From an uncultured Opitutia bacterium (GTDB taxonomy: Bacteria; Verrucomicrobiota; Verrucomicrobiia; Opitutales; UBA953): a DNA stretch of 35,659 nucleotides. The stretch covers positions 1 to 35,659 of the forward strand of contig CAIKWA010000007.1 of assembly GCA_903831005.1 (NCBI GenBank), in the 5' to 3' direction. The position numbers were made by a program, and so were the translations under genes. The notes beneath the pieces were generated by a model. That model saw only the letters and a program-made list of their open reading frames with translations. It was not told the origin of the DNA and did not search any database. Below, piece after piece: positions 29,991-35,659 of this stretch; position 1 is the first letter of the stretch, and each line of letters starts with the position of its first letter.

Positions 29991-30944
29991 ATGTCCGCTC
30001 AGCCGCTCAAAGAAGTCCGTATCTTTTCGCCTGCCACCGTGGCCAACGTGGCCTGCGGTTTCGACGTGCTTGGCTTCTGCATCGACGCCCCCGGCGACGA
30101 GATCGTGGCCCGGTTCTCGACGACCCCTGGCCTGCGCATCACCAAGATCACCGGTGACGACGGCCGTCTCCCCCTCGACTCGAAGAAGAATACCGCCGGC
30201 GTCTCCGCCCACGCGCTCCTCCGTCACCTCGGCAAGAGTGACCTCGGTATCGAGATGGAGATTCACAAGAAGATGCCCTTCGGTAGCGGCCTCGGCTCCA
30301 GCGCCGCGAGCGCGGTCGGCGGCGCGTTCGTCGTCAACCGTCTCTTAGGCGACCCGCTGACGCGCCGTCAGCTCCTGCCTTTCGTGGTCGCCGGCGAAGC
30401 CGCGGCCGATGGCGCCTGGCATGCCGACAACGTCGGCCCGTGTCTCCTCGGCGGCATTACTCTCATTCGCTCGAACGCCGAGCTCGACGTCATGGACGTG
30501 CCGATCCCGGAACGTCTCTGGGCCGCGGTCGTGCATCCTGACATCGTCGTACTGACCAAGGTCGCCCGCGAGATCATGCCCCGCCAGATCCAGCTCGAGA
30601 CCTCCACGCAACAGAGCGGCAATCTCGGCGGCCTCCTGTGTGGCTTCTTTAAGAGCGACTACGCCCTCATCGGCCGTTCGCTGCATGACCTCATCGCCGA
30701 GCCACATCGCCATCGCCTGATCCCGGAGTTCTACCGCGCCAAGGCCGCCGCCATGGCCGCCGGCGCGTTGGGCTTCTCAATCTCTGGCGCCGGACCCAGC
30801 GTGTTCGCGCTCTGCGACGGAGAGGAGACCGCCCGTAAGGTCGCCGCCGCCGTCGCTGCCGTGTTCTCTTCGGTGCCGATCAAGGCCACGCCTTACGTCT
30901 CGCGCATCAATCCCAAGGGTGTCCATGTCCTCTCCGAGTCCTAA
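29991..30944 (+). CDS. thrB: Homoserine kinase
   Basis: PATVANVACGFDVLGFCID, GHMP motif MPFGSGLGSSAASAVGG, SGAGPSVFAL. Confidence 0.95.
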   Translation: MSAQPLKEVRIFSPATVANVACGFDVLGFCIDAPGDEIVARFSTTPGLRITKITGDDGRLPLDSKKNTAGVSAHALLRHLGKSDLGIEMEIHKKMPFGSGLGSSAASAVGGAFVVNRLLGDPLTRRQLLPFVVAGEAAADGAWHADNVGPCLLGGITLIRSNAELDVMDVPIPERLWAAVVHPDIVVLTKVAREIMPRQIQLETSTQQSGNLGGLLCGFFKSDYALIGRSLHDLIAEPHRHRLIPEFYRAKAAAMAAGALGFSISGAGPSVFALCDGEETARKVAAAVAAVFSSVPIKATPYVSRINPKGVHVLSES

Positions 30945-32259
30945 GTTGGAATTCGTCTCCACCGCCGACGCCTCCTGTCGCGGTTCCCTGCGTGACGTGC
31001 TGCTTTCGGCCATGCCCGCCAAGGGCGGCCTCTGGGTGCCGACGCATATCCCGCAAATCGCGCCTGATTTCGTCGAGCGCTATCGTGACGCATCCTACGC
31101 CGATCTCGCTGAGGCTGTCGTGGCCCCTTATTTCGCCGAAGTCCTCGGGCCGGCGGTCCTACGTCAGCTCTGCCAAGAAGCCTTCAATTTCCCGGTCCCG
31201 CTCATCCGTCCTGAAAAATTCAAGGGCACGCCAGCCGAACGCATCGCGGTCCTCGAACTCTTCCAGGGTCCTTCCGCGGCCTTCAAGGACTTCGCCGTCC
31301 GTACGCTCGTACGCGTCACCGCGCGTGTGCTCGGTGACGAGTTCCCGCAGCTGACCGTCCTCGCCGCGACTTCTGGTGACACCGGTGCCGCGGTCACCGA
31401 GGCCTGCTCTGGCGTCCCTGGCGTCCGCGCGGTGGTGCTCTATCCGCGCATCGGAGTCAGCGGGGTGCAAGAATCGCAAATCGCTCGCCCTCGCCCTGGC
31501 GTGGTGGCCCTGTCGGTCGACGGTACGTTCGATGATTGTCAGGCGATGGTGAAGCGTGCGCTCGCCGATGAGTCTCTGCGCCGTCGCCGCCCGTTGCTCA
31601 CGGCCAACTCCATTAACCCTGTTCGTCTGATTGCTCAGGTTCCCTTCGCCTTCCATGCCAAGCGCCTGCTGGCTCCGGGCCGCCGCATGGGCATCGTGGT
31701 TCCTTCGGGTAATCTCGGTAATGTCGGCGCTGTCCAACTGGCCCGCCGCATGGGTCTCGAGGTCGCTGCGCTCGTCGCCGCGACTAATACCAACTCTCCG
31801 CTGCCCGACCTGTTCGCCACTGGCGAGTATCGTCCCCGCCGCGCCACGCCCACGGCTTCCAACGCCATGGATATTGGCGACCCGAATAACCTCAGCCGCC
31901 TGCTCGCTTGGCGAGAGGGTGGACCAGCCGTGACGGCGGTCACCGTCGACGACAAGGCCACGCTCGATGCCATGCGTCGCGTGCGTGACGTCAGCGGCTA
32001 TATCCTTTGCCCGCACACTGCGGTCGGCTGGAAGGCCGCCGAGGATCTGTTAGCTCGCGACGGGTCCAAGCTTGATGATGTTATCGTCTTCGGCACCGCG
32101 CACCCGGCCAAATTCCCGGACGTACTGCGTGAGGCCTTTGGTGACGCCAACGCTTCTCGTTTTCCAGGCGAGCTGCCGGCGCCGGCGCCGATCAAGATTG
32201 GCAACGACTTCGAGGCTGTCCGCAAGGTCCTCGAATCTGAAGCTGGTTTCGCTCGCTAA
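30925..32259 (+). CDS. thrC: Threonine synthase
   Basis: LFQGPSAAFKDFAVR PLP-lysine motif, ATSGDTGAAV, VVPSGNLGNVGA, HTAVGWKAAEDLL. ATG 30925 lies inside thrB. Confidence 0.95.
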   Translation: MSSPSPKLEFVSTADASCRGSLRDVLLSAMPAKGGLWVPTHIPQIAPDFVERYRDASYADLAEAVVAPYFAEVLGPAVLRQLCQEAFNFPVPLIRPEKFKGTPAERIAVLELFQGPSAAFKDFAVRTLVRVTARVLGDEFPQLTVLAATSGDTGAAVTEACSGVPGVRAVVLYPRIGVSGVQESQIARPRPGVVALSVDGTFDDCQAMVKRALADESLRRRRPLLTANSINPVRLIAQVPFAFHAKRLLAPGRRMGIVVPSGNLGNVGAVQLARRMGLEVAALVAATNTNSPLPDLFATGEYRPRRATPTASNAMDIGDPNNLSRLLAWREGGPAVTAVTVDDKATLDAMRRVRDVSGYILCPHTAVGWKAAEDLLARDGSKLDDVIVFGTAHPAKFPDVLREAFGDANASRFPGELPAPAPIKIGNDFEAVRKVLESEAGFAR

Positions 32260-32262
32260 GGC

Positions 32263-32409
32263 TTACTTCTTCGAACTATCGGGATTCGCCTTGGCCGGGA
32301 CTTTCTTGGCCTGGACGGACTTTTCGGCGGGTGCCTGTTCGATTACGATGATGCAGCCCGAGAGGGCGAGGGTGGCGAGGGCGAGGGTGGCGACGAGGAA
32401 GCTCTTCAT
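32263..32409 (-). CDS. Small (48 aa) putative lipoprotein
   Basis: MKSFLVATLALATLALSGC signal sequence with lipobox LSGC; short Lys-rich tail. Confidence 0.6.
   Translation of the reverse strand: MKSFLVATLALATLALSGCIIVIEQAPAEKSVQAKKVPAKANPDSSKK
32362..32391. repeat. Perfect 15-bp tandem duplication inside the small lipoprotein signal sequence
   Basis: GAGGGCGAGGGTGGC twice in direct succession. Confidence 0.9.
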
Positions 32410-32450
32410 GTGGCGGAGCATGGGCTGTCTGAGTGGCTTGGCAAATCCCC

Positions 32451-32482
32451 AAAACAAAAAGGCCGCCCGAGGGCGGCCTTTG
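32451..32482 (-). terminator. Rho-independent terminator of the exbB-exbD-exbD operon
   Basis: GGCCGCCC GA GGGCGGCC stem (32461-32478); on the minus strand it is followed by TTTTTGTTTT. Confidence 0.8.
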
Positions 32483-32501
32483 CGGGCGGCTAGGATGCCG
32501 C

Positions 32502-32945
32502 TTACTCCGTGTCGGATACCGCGAACGTGACGTTCGTGATGTTCGCCTTGGCGAGGCAGTCGAGGACGTTGATCACGCGTTCGTAGCGGGCGTTCTCTTC
32601 GGCTTGGACTGTGATGAGCAGCTTCGTCTTGGACTGCTCGGCGGCCTGTCCCATCTGCTTCATCTGGTTAAAAAGGCTTTCGAGGAGCTTGTCGCCGGGC
32701 GCACCAACCGAGTCTTCGTTGAGGGTGATTTCGCCAGACTCACTGATACCGATGGTGACTTCGTCGGGAAGTTCGGTCTCCTTGGCGGTCTCAGCGTTAC
32801 CGGGAAGGGTGGTCTTCAATTCATGTTCAACCTTCACGGCACCGGCCATGACCATGAAGAAGAGCATGATCACGAAGACCACGTCGATCATGGGAGCGAT
32901 CTGGAAGCCGGGGGCTGCGTCTGGAATTTGTTCGCGCTGTTTCAT
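32502..32945 (-). CDS. exbD: ExbD/TolR-family biopolymer transport protein (second ExbD)
   Basis: FQIAPMIDVVFVIMLFFMV TM with conserved Asp; ERVINVLDCLAKANITNVTFAV C-terminus. Confidence 0.9.
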   Translation of the reverse strand: MKQREQIPDAAPGFQIAPMIDVVFVIMLFFMVMAGAVKVEHELKTTLPGNAETAKETELPDEVTIGISESGEITLNEDSVGAPGDKLLESLFNQMKQMGQAAEQSKTKLLITVQAEENARYERVINVLDCLAKANITNVTFAVSDTE

Positions 32946-32948
32946 GGC

Positions 32949-33389
32949 TTATTCCTCGTGGTTGAGGCCGGAGAAGGCGATGTTGTCGATGCCGGCTTCG
33001 GCACCCCATTCGAGGGCCTTGGAGATGTATTTGGCGTGGCACTCCTTGTCGGCTCGAATCAGGAGGCGGTACTTCTCGTTCGTGCCCTTGCGGTCGGCAA
33101 GTTCCTTGGAGATGCCTTCTTTGTCGTTCGGGTCGATTTCCCGGTCGTCGATCTTGTACTTCGCCTGTCCCGTGGTCTTGTCCCAGGAGATATTGATGAG
33201 CCCGGCGGCCGCCTTGTCGTCGCGCTTCACGCCATTGGAGGCGACGGGCAGGGAGATGTTCTTGTCGACCTTCAGCACCTGCGACGAGGTGATGGACATG
33301 AAGAAGATGAGCAGCACCAAGAGCACGTCGATCATCGGCGCGACCTGGAACTCTGGTTCCCCTTCTCCGCCTCCTCCTCCGCCTGCCAT
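32949..33389 (-). CDS. exbD: ExbD/TolR-family biopolymer transport protein (first ExbD)
   Basis: Poly-Gly N-terminus then FQVAPMIDVLLVLLIFFM; YISKALEWGAEAGIDNIAFSG. Confidence 0.9.
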   Translation of the reverse strand: MAGGGGGGEGEPEFQVAPMIDVLLVLLIFFMSITSSQVLKVDKNISLPVASNGVKRDDKAAAGLINISWDKTTGQAKYKIDDREIDPNDKEGISKELADRKGTNEKYRLLIRADKECHAKYISKALEWGAEAGIDNIAFSGLNHEE

Positions 33390-33421
33390 GGCTGTTCTGT
33401 TTGGTTAGGGTTGGAAGGAGC

Positions 33422-34210
33422 TTAAGACTGGACGCTCGAGGAAGCGTTCCAATCCGGCTTGGCAGCGTAGATCTCTTCGTCGCCGACCTTGCGGCCTTCG
33501 ATTTCTTCGTAAGGGAAGGCACGGAAGAGGCCGGTCACGATTTCAGTGATATCGTGGATGCCCTTGTTGATGCGGTTCGCCAGGAGGTAGTAAGAGATGA
33601 ACGCTGGGATCGCGATGAAGAGACCCGAGGCAGTCGCCACGAGCACTTCGCCGATAGCGCCGGAGAGCTTGGAGGGGTCGCCCACGCCGGAAGTGCCGAG
33701 GGTTTCGAACGCACTCATCATGCCGGTCACCGTGCCGACTAGGCCGATCATCGGGGTGCAGACGCCGATCACGGACAGGTAGGAGGAGCGGCCCTTGAGC
33801 TCGGCATTGACGCGGGTGATTTCAGAAATGATCGCTTCTTCGGTCATGGTCTTGCCATCCGGGGTGAAGGCGACGCCCGCACGGACGACGTCAGCGACGG
33901 GGGAGCCAGCGGTCTTGGCGAAGCTGTAGGCGCCGACGTAGTCGCCTTTCTTGAAGAGCTCGCGGAGCTGGGTGACGTGATCGGCTGGGTAGAGCTTGCC
34001 GGCGCTCGTGCGCATGTAGCCGTCGACGATAAACCAGATCATGGCCACGGAGCAGGCCGTAATCGGGTACATGACCCAGCCGCCTTCGACGAACAGGTCC
34101 ATGAGGGTCTTCTTGTGAGCACCGCCAGCGGCTTCTTGGGCCGAGGCAGCGATAGTCATAAGGCCGAGGAAGACGGCGCTGAGGGAGGTGGAACGGAAGT
34201 TCATCTTCAT
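33422..34210 (-). CDS. exbB: MotA/TolQ/ExbB proton channel family protein with signal peptide
   Basis: Signal peptide MKMNFRSTSLSAVFLGLMTIAASA; LSVIGVCTPMIGLVGTVTGMMSAFETLG...IGEVLVATASGLFIAIPAFISYYLL. Confidence 0.93.
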   Translation of the reverse strand: MKMNFRSTSLSAVFLGLMTIAASAQEAAGGAHKKTLMDLFVEGGWVMYPITACSVAMIWFIVDGYMRTSAGKLYPADHVTQLRELFKKGDYVGAYSFAKTAGSPVADVVRAGVAFTPDGKTMTEEAIISEITRVNAELKGRSSYLSVIGVCTPMIGLVGTVTGMMSAFETLGTSGVGDPSKLSGAIGEVLVATASGLFIAIPAFISYYLLANRINKGIHDITEIVTGLFRAFPYEEIEGRKVGDEEIYAAKPDWNASSSVQS

Positions 34211-34262
34211 GATGATGGGGTGTAGGTTGGTTTTAGGTTAGGATTTGGAAAGGGGCAAGGAC

Positions 34263-35279
34263 TCACTTGTTGGCTTCGACGGCTTCTTCGGCGGCGAGTT
34301 TGGGCTTAGACATGATGACTCCCTCGGGAAGGGGGCCGCCGGCGGCAATCTTCTTCTGGTCGGCCTCAGCCTTGGCGCGCTCCTCCTTGGGGAGCATGCG
34401 TTTAGCTTCTTCGGCCTCCTGGGAGACGGGGAAAGAGACGATGACGTCGTAGAGGTAGCGGTTCGCGATAGCCTCGAGTTTCTGTTCGCGCAGGGCAGGG
34501 CTGTCCATGCCACGGAAGCAGCGGGCGGCACCGAGCAGGGCTTTGGGGATGAATTCAGTCTCGGAGCCGAAGAAGACCGGTACGCGGAGGTAGGTCGTCA
34601 TCGCGGCTTCGTACTTCTTCGAGGCAAAGAGCGAATTCCCTTTGACGATATGGAGTCGGGCCTGGAGTTCGTTGCTGTCGACCTTGGTGAGGAGTTCGGT
34701 CGATTCGGCCACGACGGCGTCATGTTCACCTTTACGGGCGCGTTGCATCAGGCGCGCGAGCTGGATCTGGGTAGCGACTTCCGGTAGTTTGGCGGCGTCT
34801 TCTTTCTCGAGATTTTCGAGGAAGGCGGCGGTGGCGGCGTCGTTGGCGAGGCGGTCGAGGGCGTCGAGCTTCACGATGGAGGCCTTGACCCACCAGGAGC
34901 CCGGCACGTTCTTGATGGGCTCAAAGAACTTCAGCACGGCTTCGACGTTGTCGAGAGCCTTGGCAGGTTCGCCGCGGTTGACGTTAGCCTGAGCCTCCTT
35001 GAGGCGGGCGGGAGTCGGCCAGATGACCTCGGTGACTTCAGAGAGCTTGCGGGTGAGGGTGACTTCGATGCCGCCTTGGTTGCTCGTGCGATCGATGGTA
35101 CCTTTCACCACGTTAATCGTGCCTTTCTTCGGGTCGATCACGGCCTTCGGTGGGATGGAATTGTCCAACTTGAAGGGGTCGTTAATTTCCCAGCGCTCGC
35201 CCTTAAAGACGAAGGTCTGGGCTGGCGCGGTGGCGGCCGCAATCAGGGCGAGGGCCGGAAGGAAGAGGGAGAGGCGCAT
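34263..35279 (-). CDS. Exported TPR-like protein of the ExbBD operon
   Basis: Signal peptide MRLSLFLPALALIAAATAPAQ; helical-repeat region; 5 nt from the next TPR gene, 52 nt from exbB. Confidence 0.7.
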   Translation of the reverse strand: MRLSLFLPALALIAAATAPAQTFVFKGERWEINDPFKLDNSIPPKAVIDPKKGTINVVKGTIDRTSNQGGIEVTLTRKLSEVTEVIWPTPARLKEAQANVNRGEPAKALDNVEAVLKFFEPIKNVPGSWWVKASIVKLDALDRLANDAATAAFLENLEKEDAAKLPEVATQIQLARLMQRARKGEHDAVVAESTELLTKVDSNELQARLHIVKGNSLFASKKYEAAMTTYLRVPVFFGSETEFIPKALLGAARCFRGMDSPALREQKLEAIANRYLYDVIVSFPVSQEAEEAKRMLPKEERAKAEADQKKIAAGGPLPEGVIMSKPKLAAEEAVEANK

Positions 35280-35284
35280 GTTGA

Positions 35285-35659
35285 TCAGAGTCCGAGGAGG
35301 AAGGCTTTGGCTTCCTGGGCTTCGCGGGTGTCCTTGATACGATCCTTCTCGAGCATCTCCTTGAGGAGCACCTTGGCGGCGTCCTTCTGGTTGAGCTTCG
35401 TGGCGAACAGCTTGGCGGAAGCGAAATAGGACTTGGCGGCCCAGACCTCATATTTCTTCCAGGTCATATAGCAGCGGCGATAGTAGGCGACGGCTTCATT
35501 ATAGCCCTTCTCGTCGGTCGCCTGGCGTTCGGCCATGAGACCCAGCCAGTAGAGAGACGCCGCGGTCTTCTCGCCGCGCCACTCATTGGTCTTGGCGATT
35601 TCCTCGAATTCATTCTTGGCCTCGGCGTACTTCGACAGCTCGGAGAGCGAGCGGGCGCG
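35285..35659 (-). CDS. TPR-like protein, C-terminal part (continues beyond right window edge)
   Basis: Frame stays open to the edge: ..RSLSELSKYAEAKNEFEEIAKTNEWRGEKTAASLYWLGLMAERQATDEKGYNEAVAYYRRCY..; helical-repeat pattern. Confidence 0.7.
   Translation of the reverse strand, partial: RARSLSELSKYAEAKNEFEEIAKTNEWRGEKTAASLYWLGLMAERQATDEKGYNEAVAYYRRCYMTWKKYEVWAAKSYFASAKLFATKLNQKDAAKVLLKEMLEKDRIKDTREAQEAKAFLLGL

Noticed and set aside
30925-30944. thrB/thrC 20-nt gene overlap as an unusual arrangement
   Set aside because: Overlap and translational coupling are common for adjacent thr genes; not unusual.
32433-33425. 330-aa plus-strand ORF antisense to both exbD genes
   Set aside because: Covers two confident ExbD genes and their terminator on the other strand; low-complexity composition typical of antisense GC-rich frames.

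Overview
This is a GC-rich bacterial chromosomal segment. Gene content and codon usage look Verrucomicrobia/Opitutae-like, but that is an inference without searches. It is densely coding, with no CRISPR array, transposase or phage module recognised. Left to right it holds: serS (3' end)-tilS-ftsH-coaE; a type IV pilus/type II secretion motor block (GspE/PilB-like ATPase, PilT, second PilB ATPase, PilC/GspF); two terminators and a minus-strand initiator-type tRNA-Met(CAT); three consecutive paralogous von Willebrand A (vWA)-like proteins; a thioesterase, a multi-TM glycosyltransferase-like protein and an ApbE-like protein; a TPR-like membrane protein and a YyaL/DUF255 protein (-); convergent mutL/uvrB; HAD hydrolase, GlcD-like oxidase and nadE (-); thrB-thrC; a small lipoprotein; and an ExbB-ExbD-ExbD operon with TPR-type proteins running off the right edge. 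The most interesting signal is the vWA trio at 11333-15360. Two members have an N-terminal TM segment carrying the TonB-type SxxxH signature, followed by a Gly-rich linker and a vWA domain with a DxSxS motif. One of them also has copies of a beta-type repeat module, one apparently nested inside the vWA fold. I propose, as inference only, that these are TonB-like, ExbBD-energised vWA proteins. Also notable are a non-canonical initiator tRNA, a MutL with an eroded endonuclease motif, and a degenerate ApbE-like protein.
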